Shown: positions 31,503-41,465, counted from the stretch's first letter. The stretch is DNA of 64,000 nt from JAHDHW01 sp965220465 (GCA_965220465.1 CBDCPZ010000023.1:795216-859215); one strand, 5' to 3'. Notes: generated by a model not told the origin, from the letters alone. Made by a program: numbers and translations.

Positions 31503-33778
31503 ATGCAAATTACTGAGCCACTAATAACCGTTGAAATTGCTAAAAGTCTAGGTTTAACCGATGAAGAATACGAAAAGGTAATAAAGATTTTAGGACGCAC
31601 TCCTAATTTCACAGAGCTTAGTATTTTTTCCGTCATGTGGTCAGAACACTGCTCTTATAAAAATTCCATTACTTATCTTAAAACCCTTCCTCGTGAAGGG
31701 GAACAATTGCTGGTTGAAGCTGGAGAAGAAAATGCCGGTTTAGTAGATATTGGTGACGGATTGGCATGTGCCTTTAAAATTGAATCGCATAATCATCCTT
31801 CCGCAATTGAACCTTATCAGGGCGCAGCAACAGGAGTTGGCGGAATACATCGTGATATTTTCACTATGGGGGCTCGCCCGATTGCTGCCTTAAACTCGCT
31901 TCGCTTTGGAAATATTAAATCAAATCATACCAAACATCTCATCGAGGGAGTCGTGAGCGGCATTGGCGATTATGGAAATTGTTTTGGTGTTCCAACTGTT
32001 GGTGGCGAAGTTTATTTTAATGATTGTTATAATCAAAATATTTTGGTGAATGCAATGTCGGTTGGAACCGTAAAAGTTGGAGAAACCGTGTTCAGCCGCT
32101 GCAGACGGACCAGGGAATCCAGTTTTCATCGTTGGCTCTGCAACGGGTAAAGATGGAATCCACGGAGCAACATTCGCTTCAGCTGATCTTACAGAAGAAT
32201 CCGCAGAAGACCTACCAGCAGTTCAAGTTGGTGACCCTTTTCAGGAAAAATTGCTTTTAGAAGCTTCTCTTGAAGCCATTAAAACTGGAGCAATCGTAGG
32301 AATGCAAGACATGGGCGCAGCTGGAATTACCTGTTCAACCTCCGAAATGAGTGCAAAAAGCGGAACAGGAATGCGGATTGATTTAGACAAAGTTCCTACT
32401 CGTCAGGCGAATATGAAGCCTTTTGAAATTCTGCTTTCTGAAAGCCAGGAAAGAATGTTGATCGTTGCAAAAAAAGGCCAAGAACATTTACTGATGGAAG
32501 TTTTTGACAAATGGGATTTGGAATGTGAGTTGATCGGCGAAGTTACGGATACCGGAAGATTAGAGTTTTTTCGAAAACGGTGTTAAAGTAGCTGATGTGC
32601 CTTCAGAACCTTTGGTTTTGGGTGGTGGAGCACCCGTTTATCAAAGAGAATACACACGTCCAACTTATTTGGATGAACTGAGTAAATTTGATCTTTTGTC
32701 AATTGAACAGCCGAAAGATTATATTCAAGCGGCTAAAAAGCTTTTTAGCTCTCCCAATATTGTTTCAAAACGATGGGTTTATGAGCAATATGACTCCATG
32801 GTTCGTACCAATAGCATGAGCACCAATCAACCTTCTGATGCAGCTTTGGTTCGGGTAAAAGGAACAAATAAAGCACTTAGCCGTTACTACTGATTGTAAT
32901 TCATCTTACGTATATGCAGATCCATACAAAGGTGCAATGATTGCTGTTTCTGAAGGAGCACGAAATATTGTTTGCTCAGGCGGTCAGCCACTTGCAATTA
33001 CCAATTGCCTTAATTTTGGAAATCCATATAATCCTGAAGTTTACTGGCAGTTTGTTCATGTGATCAAAGGAATGGGCGAAGCTTGTATCAAATTTAACAC
33101 ACCCGTTACCGGTGGAAATGTAAGTTTTTACAACCAATCTCAATTTAAAGGTGAAAATGGAAAGCCACCAAGAACAGAACCAGTCTACCCTACTCCAACG
33201 ATTGGAATGCTTGGTCTTTTAAAAGATGCTTCCAATCAGATGACCTTGGGTTTCAAATCTGCTAAAGATATCATTTACCTGATCGGTACTTCCCGAAACG
33301 ATTTAAATTGTTCTGAATACCTGAGAGAGGTTTGTAATGTACAAAAATCCCCTGCACCTTACTTTGATTTGGAAGAGGAACATACCTTGCAAAAAGTAAC
33401 CAGCAGCTTGATTTCCAATCGATTAGTAAATTCTGTTCATGATATTTCAGAAGGAGGATTATTTGTGTGTTTGATGGAATGTGCAATGGTTGGCAATTTG
33501 GGCTTTAGCGTTTCGAGTGATCAAAATGTTCGAAAAGATGCTTTTCTTTTTGGGGAAAGCCAGAGTAGAATTATAATTTCAGTAGCTCCAGGAAAATAAA
33601 TCAACTTTCAATGAATTTTTAAACTACAAACAGACTGTCGCATTATTCAAAAATTGGTGAAGTTTTTGGAGATCGAATAACTATTGATAACGAAGATTTT
33701 GGTAAAATAAATGACTGGAAAACCGTTTATAATAATACACTTGGTGAATCTGATTACCAATTGATTTTTTTAACATAA
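31503..33778 (+). pseudogene. purL: Phosphoribosylformylglycinamidine synthase subunit PurL, broken by at least five frameshifts
   Basis: The joined frames give a near-complete PurL of the short (about 750-residue) type: SVMWSEHCSYKNS, FKIESHNHPSAIEPYQGAATGVGG, ATGKDGIHGATF, MGAAGITCSTSEMS, VLGGGAPVYQREY, GQPLAITNCLNFGNP, TPVTGGNVSFYNQ and LVNSVHDISEGGL. It amidates FGAR to FGAM in purine synthesis with PurS and PurQ. Frames break near 32093 (extra T in GTGTTCA), 32572 (six T where TTT TTC needs five), 32888 (extra A before GCC GTT), about 33597, and 33650. Three resolved breaks are single-base gains. PurL is normally essential for de novo purines, so sequencing error is the likelier cause. 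The start and stop given span the whole reconstructed gene. Confidence 0.88.
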
Positions 33779-33829
33779 TCTCCAACATTTATATACATCA
33801 ATTTGTTAGAAATAAAAAATAGGTTAATA

Positions 33830-35016
33830 ATGAAAAGCAAGAATTTAATTTTAACGATCCTGTTCGCATTAGTGGTAGCTACACCATCACAGTGTTTCAA
33901 AGTTGCAACTCTGGTGCAGCTCCGTAAATATTAAGGGTTCGTTAATAAAAGGAGTACATTGCACTAATGCTGGTGGGATTCAACTTTTCCTGGATCACGT
34001 CAATTACGATAATTCAAACGAGGCTAATGGCAAAAGTCAGATAGTGGATAACGTAATGGCAATTTTGAAATTGCCTCTTGAAGAAGGGATTGAAAGCGGA
34101 ATTTACCGTATAAGAATTGGTGTAAAAAAGGCTTTTTTCGTTTTTGATGGAACTGAAAAAGATCATCGTAACCATTAATGGAGATCTCGCAAGTTTTGAA
34201 CGTTTATAATTTTGTTCTGGTAACCGGTTCTTCAACCGGCTAGCAAAGAATATTGCAGGATTTAATGAAACAATATGCCTCGAAAAACATCGACAACAAA
34301 TCATTTGATGACAATCATGGCAATGATCAATTTGTATAAAATCTACTTCAAATCCTTTGATGGCATCTTTTATAATGCTTAGAGTTTTTGCTAATTCTAC
34401 CGATCATTTTGATTTGATAAAAGAAGTTTCAACAAAATTTATAAAAGCTGACCCTGATTCTAAATACGCTCAGGACTTTCAAAAAATAGTAGCAGCACAA
34501 GAAAAACAATATGCTGCTATGATGGCTAACCAAAAAGTTCAGGTTGGATTACCAGCTCCTGAAATTGAGCTTGAATCTCCTACAGGTAAAAAGTACACGC
34601 TTTCAGATCTTAAAGGAAAAGTGGTGCTAATCGATTTCTGGGCAAGCTGGTGCGGACCCTGCCGCAAGGCAAATCCAAAGGTTGTAGAAACTTACAAAAA
34701 ATATAAAAGCAAAGGCTTTACAGTATATAGTGTTTCCCTTGATGGAATTAATCCCAGACTAAGGAGTCGTTATAAAACAGAAGAACAAATTTCCGCTCAA
34801 TTGAATTTGGCCAAAGAAAAATGGGTTAAGGCAATTGAACAAGATGGTTTAGAATGGGATACTCATGTAAGTGATCTGCAATATTGGAATTCAATCGCTG
34901 CTCAAACTTATGGTGTTCGAAGTATTCCTCAAACTTTCTTAATTGACCGGGAAGGGAAAATTGCTGCGATCAATCCTCGTAACAACCTTGAAGAAGCACT
35001 TTTAAAAGTGTTGTAA
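33830..35016 (+). pseudogene. DUF4369-type TlpA/ResA thioredoxin-like protein, frameshifted in its N-terminal half
   Basis: The gene appears to start at 33830 with a signal-peptide-like MKSKNLILTILFALVVA, then breaks near 33910 and again between about 34050 and 34370. The separate pieces read as a DUF4369-like beta domain (VNIKGSLIKGVHCTNAGGIQLFLDHVNYD ... GIYRIRIGVKKAFFVFDGTEK). An intact C-terminal thioredoxin domain follows from about 34357: VGLPAPEIELESPTGKKYTLSDLKGKVVLIDFWASWCGPCRKANP, with redox Cys pair WCGPC and cis-Pro in RSIPQTFLID. Such proteins are periplasmic thiol-disulfide reductases. The breaks adjoin those of purL and probably share the same error-prone stretch. The intact C-terminal ORF is 34357-35016. 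Confidence 0.8.
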
Positions 35017-35165
35017 TCTAAATTGATTTAAGTAGTTGGACTAAATTAAACGAAATCATTTTTTTAAGATATTCCAAAATAACGCTAACAACTTCCTTGT
35101 AGTCCGTTGATTATCATTATTTCACAATATCAAAATGCTTTCATATAATTTTTAACGCCTGCTTA

Positions 35166-35205
35166 AACAAAAAGGCATTCAGAAATCTCTGAATGCCTTT
35201 TTGTT
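35166..35205. terminator. Strong hairpin terminator between convergent genes
   Basis: A perfect 18-bp stem (35166-35183 with 35188-35205; core AAAAAGGCATTCAGA) has an AATC loop, flanked by A and T tracts on opposite sides. It can act for the TlpA-like gene on the plus strand and for the membrane protein on the minus strand. Confidence 0.87.
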
Positions 35206-35280
35206 TTTTAGCTGACTTGAAGGCTAGAAATTATTTTTTAAAGCTTTTCAAAATGTTTTCAAAGAATTCTTTTCGCCTTT

Positions 35281-35793
35281 TTAAAAAGGAAGATCCGGAT
35301 GCATCCTTAAAATAATCACACAAAAGATAAGTAACCGGGCCAGCAAATTTCGATAAAACTCAGAAGTCCTGCTTTTTGTAATATTAACTACAAACAATAT
35401 AAAACTTATCACAAATAAAGCAGCACCTAAAAACAAGGCAACATTTAATAATTCGCTACCGCCACTAAAGCTTTCGAATACTAAAATCAATCCGAAGATA
35501 CCGGCTACAAAAGCTACACCAGACATTACAGAAAGTACCACTTCGTACCTTTTATAAGGTTTAACACTAAACATGTACCAAGAGAACAATAAATATAAAA
35601 AGGCAGAGATTGACCAGCCAATAATAATAAATTGAGATGCATACTCACTATCGTTATTCCGAAGGTAAAATCCAATCACAATTAAGGAAAGTGGTACTAA
35701 TTCCAACAGTGAACCATTTTGATTTTCTTTTCTTTTTTCCTTTTCCGGTGCAACGACCTCATCAATGTCCAAAGGTGAATTTCTTTTTGTCAT
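35281..35793 (-). CDS. Four-helix integral membrane protein, function unknown
   Basis: 170 residues. A charged N-terminus (MTKRNSPLDIDEVVAPEKEKRKE) is followed by about four or five hydrophobic helices: LLELVPLSLIVIGFYL, FIIIGWSISAFLYLLFSWYMF, VVLSVMSGVAFVAGIFGLILVF, VALFLGAALFVISFILFVV and a terminal LLIFCVIIL. No enzymatic motif is visible. It lies 6 bp downstream of the TrmH-type methyltransferase gene and is probably translated from the same message. I do not recognise a family and propose no function. Confidence 0.65.
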   Translation of the reverse strand: MTKRNSPLDIDEVVAPEKEKRKENQNGSLLELVPLSLIVIGFYLRNNDSEYASQFIIIGWSISAFLYLLFSWYMFSVKPYKRYEVVLSVMSGVAFVAGIFGLILVFESFSGGSELLNVALFLGAALFVISFILFVVNITKSRTSEFYRNLLARLLIFCVIILRMHPDLPF

Positions 35794-35799
35794 AATTAT

Positions 35800-36561
35800 T
35801 TATCGATTGAGGTTTTTGAAAAGTGCACAAACTATTCCGGTTGCAACAGCAGCATTCAATGATTCTGCACCATCTTGTGAGCCTGAAGGTATCATTATTT
35901 TGTGATTTAAATTCTTCATCACTTCCTCTGAAATCCCCTGACCTTCACTTCCAATCACAATAATTGCCTTTGAGCTTAAGTTCGTTTCAAATACATTCAG
36001 TCCCCCTAAAACTGTTCCATATACCGGCAATTTAGGGAATTCGGCTACTAGTTTTGAGAAAGACAATTCAACTACTTTAACGCGCATAAATGCCCCCATA
36101 GTTGCCTGCAAAACTTTAGCGTTATAAAGAGATACATTATTGGAGGAGCAAAAAACAGTTTTTATTCCAAACCAATCCGCAATTCGAATAATAGTTCCCA
36201 TATTTCCGGGGTCTTGAATTCCATCAAGGTATAACGAAATACCATTTCTTACTTCTTCCTGGCTATAATTTTTGGAGAATCTTTTTGCTACTAAAAGCAC
36301 GTTGTTTGGGGTTTTGAGGAATGATATTTTTTTGAGTTCTGTTTCAGTTACCGGTATTAACCTTTCCTTATGAAACTTCAACAAATTTTCATTCGTTTTA
36401 ATCCAGGATGCCAGCGCATAAATGTTTTCAATTCCTATATTTTTGTTTTGTAACATTTCTTGTGCAATCTTATCACCCTCTACCACAAAATTGTTATACT
36501 TTTGCCTAAATTTCCTTAGTTTCAAAGATCGAATATATTTAATATTATTTTTCGATAACAT
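35800..36561 (-). CDS. TrmH/SpoU-family RNA 2'-O-methyltransferase
   Basis: 253 residues. An N-terminal substrate-binding domain (RQKYNNFVVEGDKIAQEML) precedes a SPOUT knot domain: ISLYLDGIQDPGNMGTIIRIADWFGI (motif 1), AIIVIGSEGQGISEEVM (motif 2) and IMIPSGSQDGAESLNAAVATGIVCALF (motif 3). The motif 3 SLNAAVA and motif 1 DPGNMGTIIR are diagnostic. It transfers methyl from SAM to a ribose 2'-OH of rRNA or tRNA. The exact target cannot be told. It is divergent from tamL with 72 bp between starts and is followed closely by a membrane protein gene. Confidence 0.92.
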   Translation of the reverse strand: MLSKNNIKYIRSLKLRKFRQKYNNFVVEGDKIAQEMLQNKNIGIENIYALASWIKTNENLLKFHKERLIPVTETELKKISFLKTPNNVLLVAKRFSKNYSQEEVRNGISLYLDGIQDPGNMGTIIRIADWFGIKTVFCSSNNVSLYNAKVLQATMGAFMRVKVVELSFSKLVAEFPKLPVYGTVLGGLNVFETNLSSKAIIVIGSEGQGISEEVMKNLNHKIMIPSGSQDGAESLNAAVATGIVCALFKNLNR

Positions 36562-36633
36562 AAATGGAATAAAATTTAACTGGCTCTAATTTTCAGTTAA
36601 AAATGTCGCCTAAATTAAGAAAGAATAAATTCA

Positions 36634-39096
36634 ATGTTGAATTTTAAAACCCAACAAATTTTAAATTTAAATCACTTCCTTTTCATCTTTGGTATACTAA
36701 TATTATGTGGCAGCTCTTGTAACACCGGAAAATACCTAAATGAAGGGGAATCCTATGTAAATAAAAACATAATAATATTTGATACAAAGGAAAAAATTGA
36801 AAAGAAACGATCTTTGTCTTATGAATTATCCACTTTAACCAAACAAAAACCAAATGACAAAGTATTTTGGTTATTCAAAACCCGTCTTTGGTTTCACTAC
36901 AAAACCAATCAACCAAAAGATACAACCAAAATTGATAAATGGGTTCAACGAGTAATTGCTGAGCCTCCCAGTATTTTCGACACCCTTCAATCGCAAGAAA
37001 CAGCAAAAGGAATGCAGTATTTGCTTCAACAAAAAGGGTATTACAATGCCAGCGTTTCTTATAAAGAAGAAAGAAAAAAGAAAAAATCCACCACTCTTTC
37101 TACAGTAACATACACCGTAAATCCATACCGTATTTATACTATCGACAGTGTGTTTTTCTCTTCCAAAGATCCAAATATACTGAGGATTTTAAATGATGTT
37201 TCTAACGAAACATTCCTTAAAAGAGATGATCCCGTCAGCTTGGAAGTTTATAGCCAGGAGGTAGAGCGAATAACAAAAATTTTAAAAAATCTGGGCTACG
37301 CCTATTTTGACCGGCGGCTTGTTGATCAACTCAAAGGAGACAGCAGCGGCCATAAAGTCAACCTGTATTTAAATGTTCTGACTCCTCTAAATGAAGAAGA
37401 ACATGAAGTTTTTCGCATAGGAAAAATAGAAGTTTACGATGGTTATAATCCGAAAGACAACCAATCTGTTTTTAGAGATTCTATTATTGATGGCATTCAT
37501 TTTATGGTCAATGGAAAAAACTCAATTGTCAAACCTAACACCATTCTTCATTCCATTTATCTTAAAGAAGGAGACCTTTATCAGGAAGACAATTTTATAA
37601 AAACAAACCGTCAATTGAGGACTTTAGAAATCTACAAATTCGTCTCAATCAAACCTTTCAAAGATTCACTGGAAAGCGGAAAGATCAATTTTGTTATCAG
37701 ACTCACTCCTAAACAGAAAATTGTAGTGGGTGCCGATATTGAACTCAATAATTCAAATTACAGCAGTGGAAATCAAAGTACTTTGATCGGAACAGCACTT
37801 AGTCTTAATCTAAAAAATAGAAACTTCATCAAAAATGCAGGAGTTCTTTCTTTGCAATTGCACGGCGGGGTGGAGTTTGATTTTGGAAATTCAACGGATA
37901 TTCTTTTTTCTGTGGATGGGCTTGTCTCAGCCAATTGGCAAATTCCAAAGTTCCTTGAGTTTCCAAAAACCTTGGGACTCTTAAATAGAATCAACATTAT
38001 TCCTGATAAGTTTTATAATGGAATGAATGAAAAAGCTCAAACCAAAGTAACGGTAGCATACAACCGCTTGCTACTTTTCAATTTTTATAGTTATCACTCA
38101 TTCAATTCCACATTCGGCTATGATTATGCAATAAGCCCTAACAAAAGGTTTATTTTAAATCAAATAGGTATTAATTATTTGTTCCCTGTTGCTGAAACAG
38201 GTTTTCAGGAAATACTCGATAATAATCCGTTTTTAGCCAAAACATTTGTCGAACAATTATTTACTGGTGTTTTACTGCGGGATATTAGTTATTTGTATTC
38301 GGGCAAACCTAATATTTATGGTCGATCTTGGGGTTTTCGAACTAATTTTGAAATTTCAGGTTTAGAAGTTTTTGCTGTTAATAAAATCTATAATGCCATC
38401 TCTCAAACACCAAAAACTTTTATGCTTTTTGATACGGTCCAATATTCCCAATACGTCCGTCTTGAAGCTAACTTATTACGCACAAACAATATTGACAAAA
38501 AGCAGGCAATAGCTTATCGTTTCAATGCGAGTATTGCGGTTCCTTTTGGTTTTTCCAAAGATATAGGTGTTCCATATGTCAAACAATTTTATTCAGGAGG
38601 ACCAAATAGTAACAGAGGTTGGCGGGTCAGGGAACTCGGTCCCGGCCAATATGTTGACTCACTGACCATTTCAAATCCTGATAATGTTCCATTTTATCAA
38701 GCCGGGGATTTCAAGATTGAATTCAATGCAGAATACCGGTTTAATATTTTCTGGCGATTAAAAGGGGCAATTTTCGTTGATGGGGGCAATATCTGGACCT
38801 TGAAAGAAGATCCTGACCGGTTAGGCTCACAATTGCTGTGGAAACCCAAAAAACACCCAACATCAACTGACCCAAATGAAACAGTTGGTAATAATTTTAT
38901 TAAACAAATTGCTTTGGGAACAGGATTAGGTATACGAGGAGATTTCTCTTATTTTATTATTCGCTTAGATATGGGTATCAAAATGAGAAGCCCTTATCCT
39001 GATGAAAATGGCAATCATTGGCTTTTCAATGATTGGAAAGACATTTCTTTCAGCAATGGAATCAACTATAATCTTGCGATCGGGTATCCGTTTTAG
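36634..39096 (+). CDS. tamL: TamL-type Omp85 outer-membrane lipoprotein
   Basis: 820 residues. The N-terminus has a hydrophobic helix and a lipobox-like LCGSSC followed by NTGKYLNEGE, as in the TamL lipoproteins of Bacteroidota that replace TamA. POTRA-like repeats occupy about residues 100-390 (YTIDSVFFSS, FRIGKIEVYDGYN, HSIYLKEGDLYQEDNF). An Omp85 barrel follows with the family RGW-type motif in FYSGGPNSNRGWRVRELGPG, ending GINYNLAIGYPF. It should form, with TamB, a translocation and assembly module for outer-membrane proteins. tamB is not adjacent. It starts 72 bp from the divergent methyltransferase gene. Confidence 0.88.
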   Translation: MLNFKTQQILNLNHFLFIFGILILCGSSCNTGKYLNEGESYVNKNIIIFDTKEKIEKKRSLSYELSTLTKQKPNDKVFWLFKTRLWFHYKTNQPKDTTKIDKWVQRVIAEPPSIFDTLQSQETAKGMQYLLQQKGYYNASVSYKEERKKKKSTTLSTVTYTVNPYRIYTIDSVFFSSKDPNILRILNDVSNETFLKRDDPVSLEVYSQEVERITKILKNLGYAYFDRRLVDQLKGDSSGHKVNLYLNVLTPLNEEEHEVFRIGKIEVYDGYNPKDNQSVFRDSIIDGIHFMVNGKNSIVKPNTILHSIYLKEGDLYQEDNFIKTNRQLRTLEIYKFVSIKPFKDSLESGKINFVIRLTPKQKIVVGADIELNNSNYSSGNQSTLIGTALSLNLKNRNFIKNAGVLSLQLHGGVEFDFGNSTDILFSVDGLVSANWQIPKFLEFPKTLGLLNRINIIPDKFYNGMNEKAQTKVTVAYNRLLLFNFYSYHSFNSTFGYDYAISPNKRFILNQIGINYLFPVAETGFQEILDNNPFLAKTFVEQLFTGVLLRDISYLYSGKPNIYGRSWGFRTNFEISGLEVFAVNKIYNAISQTPKTFMLFDTVQYSQYVRLEANLLRTNNIDKKQAIAYRFNASIAVPFGFSKDIGVPYVKQFYSGGPNSNRGWRVRELGPGQYVDSLTISNPDNVPFYQAGDFKIEFNAEYRFNIFWRLKGAIFVDGGNIWTLKEDPDRLGSQLLWKPKKHPTSTDPNETVGNNFIKQIALGTGLGIRGDFSYFIIRLDMGIKMRSPYPDENGNHWLFNDWKDISFSNGINYNLAIGYPF

Positions 39097-39231
39097 TGAG
39101 AAAGTAAAAAAGTCAAAAGGTGAGTGGGTTATAAAATATAGATACAAATTTTCAGCTGAACAACTTGACCACTTAAAAGCCTTAAAACCACAAACCACAA
39201 ACTTCTAACCTCTAACTCCTGACTTCAAACT

Positions 39232-39873
39232 CTAAAACAAACTTTTCCTACCATAAACACTACATATCGGGCACTTTTTTGGATCATGACCTCTTGCCGG
39301 ACAATATTCGCGTCCGAAATAAATGATCTGGAGATGTAATTTATTCCACTTATCTTTCGGAAATAAACGCTTTAAATCAGATTCCGTTTTTACAACATTT
39401 TTTCCGGTACTAAGCCCCCAACGATATGCCAGTCGATGTATGTGCGTATCCACCGGAAAGGCAGGCACACCAAAAGCCTGAGACATCACAACTGAGGCAG
39501 TTTTGTGTCCAACACCAGGCAAAGCTTCCAGATCTTTAAAACTTTGAGGGACTACTTTTCCATGCTTTTCAATCAAAAGATTTGATAAATCATAAATTGC
39601 TTGAGATTTTCGTGGAGAAAGGCCACAAGGTCGAATAATACCTTTGATTTCCTCAACGCTAAGCTGAACCATTTCCTGAGGTGTATCCGCCTTTGCAAAA
39701 AGGATTGGTGTAATTTTATTCACTCGTTCATCCGTGCATTGAGCAGATAATAATACAGCTATCAATAAAGTATAAGGATCTTGATGTTTCAGTGGAATCG
39801 GTGTTTCGGGGTATAGTTCTTCCAACTTGTCTGCAATAGCATTTGCCTTCTCTTGTTTCGTTAGTTTTCTCAT
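39232..39873 (-). CDS. nth: Endonuclease III (Nth-type DNA glycosylase/AP lyase)
   Basis: 213 residues. The helix-hairpin-helix is LEALPGVGHKTASVVM with catalytic Lys124, and FPVDTHIHRLAYRWGL gives catalytic Asp142. The C-terminal cluster loop reads CPARGHDPKKCPIC (Cys191, Cys201, Cys204) and no fourth Cys follows before the end. The E. coli pattern Cys-X6-Cys-X2-Cys-X5-Cys is thus not kept, and a normal 4Fe-4S cluster is doubtful. The enzyme removes oxidised pyrimidines from DNA and cuts the abasic site. It is 10 bp from the LuxC-like gene and may be co-transcribed with the genes upstream of it. Confidence 0.94.
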   Translation of the reverse strand: MRKLTKQEKANAIADKLEELYPETPIPLKHQDPYTLLIAVLLSAQCTDERVNKITPILFAKADTPQEMVQLSVEEIKGIIRPCGLSPRKSQAIYDLSNLLIEKHGKVVPQSFKDLEALPGVGHKTASVVMSQAFGVPAFPVDTHIHRLAYRWGLSTGKNVVKTESDLKRLFPKDKWNKLHLQIIYFGREYCPARGHDPKKCPICSVYGRKSLF

Positions 39874-39883
39874 TAGCCAGTTG

Positions 39884-40927
39884 TCAATTTTTTCGAATAA
39901 GACTATCTTCTGTGTTTAATTTTATTAAAAAATCCATTACATCAACTCCATCAGCATAATCATTCAAGCCAGGTTTTTGCGCCTTTCCAAATGGAATAGT
40001 CTTGAATTCCGGAATGTTCTTTTCACTGACGACACATTGGATTTCTTCCATCTTTGAATGGATTTTCTCTTTCAAATCATCCAGATTTGTATAATATTCA
40101 TAATGTAGCTGGGCAATGCGGGATTGTAAAGAGCTTTGTTCAGTCATCAAAATACAACCATTGGCTTCATAGCGGATTTTGTTTAAAATCAAAAGGGTAT
40201 ACCCATAGTCGAAATTGTTTTTGTATTTATCATTCAAAACAATTTCCCTAAACTCATGGAACGCTTCCAATAGTGGTTTGAAATCATAACTAACCGGCAC
40301 ATAAAGTTTAGAAACATTGCGACATCCTAGTCCAAAATATTGGAAAACATCAATGCCTAAAGCTTCCAGTTGTTTTTTTGTTTCCGAGCCATTCAAAATC
40401 GCCACAGCATTTCTATTCTTTCTAATAATGTTGGGATATTTGCCAAAATAAGATTCAAAATAACGAGCCGAATTGTTGCTTCCGGTAGCAATTACTGCAT
40501 CAAAATCCTTTAAACGTTCAACAATTTCAAAGTACTTGGTAACTCCAGGGTGTAACTTCTCCATCACTTTTAGCAAGTGCGGGATCAATATTTTGTCCTT
40601 TTCAGATAGTTTGATTTTAGATTTATGACCCGCTAAAAAAACACAAATTATATCATAAAAACCAACCAGCGGAATATTTCCGGCTAGGATTAATCCAACT
40701 GTTTTAATTGCGCTATTTGTTGAAATTTCATATTGTGTTAACCAGCTTTGGAGGAGCTCTTTTTGCAAAAAGTTATCCGTGATCGCTTTGATCGCTTTAT
40801 AAGTATTTTCCTTCGTGAACCAAAGGTTATGATGGTAGGTTTTAGTTACCAAAGCTTGTAATTGTTCGTCATTTTGCACTAAATAATCCCCCAAACCAAC
40901 GAGTACTTCAATTCTTTCATTAAGGTT
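39884..40927 (-). CDS. LuxC-like acyl-CoA reductase
   Basis: 347 residues from ATG at 40927 (MNLNERIEVLVGLGDYL). A longer frame from 40960 would overlap the upstream gene by 41 bp, against 8 bp for this start. The protein resembles the LuxC/aldehyde-dehydrogenase-type acyl-CoA reductases: TVGLILAGNIPLVGFYDIICVFLAGHK, IKLSEKDKILIPHLL, FDAVIATGSNNSARYFESYF and YFGLGCRNVSKLYVP with a Cys in the GLGCRNVSK segment as likely acyl acceptor. It would reduce an acyl-CoA or acyl-protein to an aldehyde. No other lux genes are present, and a light-producing role is not suggested. It is co-oriented with a DUF1415 gene. Confidence 0.85.
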   Translation of the reverse strand, partial: NLNERIEVLVGLGDYLVQNDEQLQALVTKTYHHNLWFTKENTYKAIKAITDNFLQKELLQSWLTQYEISTNSAIKTVGLILAGNIPLVGFYDIICVFLAGHKSKIKLSEKDKILIPHLLKVMEKLHPGVTKYFEIVERLKDFDAVIATGSNNSARYFESYFGKYPNIIRKNRNAVAILNGSETKKQLEALGIDVFQYFGLGCRNVSKLYVPVSYDFKPLLEAFHEFREIVLNDKYKNNFDYGYTLLILNKIRYEANGCILMTEQSSLQSRIAQLHYEYYTNLDDLKEKIHSKMEEIQCVVSEKNIPEFKTIPFGKAQKPGLNDYADGVDVMDFLIKLNTEDSLIRKN

Positions 40928-41465
40928 CATTCTTCCAATTTTTGAGCTTTTCAAAGCCAAGTTGATTCATTTTTTCAATATTCTGCTTAGGAATATCCTC
41001 TGGATGAGGATATTTTTTTAAAGCATTTTCAATACTTTCTTCTCTCAGAAGATGCAACATTGGATAAGGCGACCTGTTGGTAAAGTTTTCCGGATCATTA
41101 AGTTTTGTCCCTGCAAATTGATATTGTGGATGAAAAGAAGCGATTTGGATCTCTCCAATCAAATTCATTTCAATTAAAATTTCGTCGGAAATGGCCAGGT
41201 AATCATTGAATTTTTCAAAGTCGGGTAATAAATCAGAAATGATCAACAAAGTAGTTTCAATTCGTTCAGGATCGGTCTTGCTTAAAAAAAATAGTTCATC
41301 AAGCAACATTTTTGTCAAATCGGCAATCTTGTTACTTTTCAAAACCACATAACGAACCTTTTCTTCATCAAAAACCTTTTTTGCAAACGGACACAAGTTT
41401 AATCGGATAACAAAATGCTCTACCCAATTTCTTGTTTTACGAATGATATAGTCGATACTTTCCAT
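40920..41465 (-). CDS. DUF1415 family protein
   Basis: 181 residues from the ATG at 41465, which starts the conserved MESIDYIIRKTRNWVEHFVIRLNLCPFAKKVF segment. An earlier start at 41501 adds 12 residues of no clear meaning. The family is defined by an N-terminal W-V--F-I-LNLCPFA motif and a later FHPQYQFAG ... TNRSPYPMLHLLRE motif, both present. The biochemical role is unknown to me. The stop overlaps the start of the LuxC-like gene by 8 bp, pointing to one operon with rluD upstream (45 bp). Confidence 0.88.
   Translation of the reverse strand: MESIDYIIRKTRNWVEHFVIRLNLCPFAKKVFDEEKVRYVVLKSNKIADLTKMLLDELFFLSKTDPERIETTLLIISDLLPDFEKFNDYLAISDEILIEMNLIGEIQIASFHPQYQFAGTKLNDPENFTNRSPYPMLHLLREESIENALKKYPHPEDIPKQNIEKMNQLGFEKLKNWKNEP

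Noticed and set aside
39884..40927. LuxC-like gene as part of a bioluminescence operon
   Set aside because: No luxA, luxB, luxD or luxE is nearby. LuxC-like acyl-CoA reductases occur in many non-luminous Bacteroidota.
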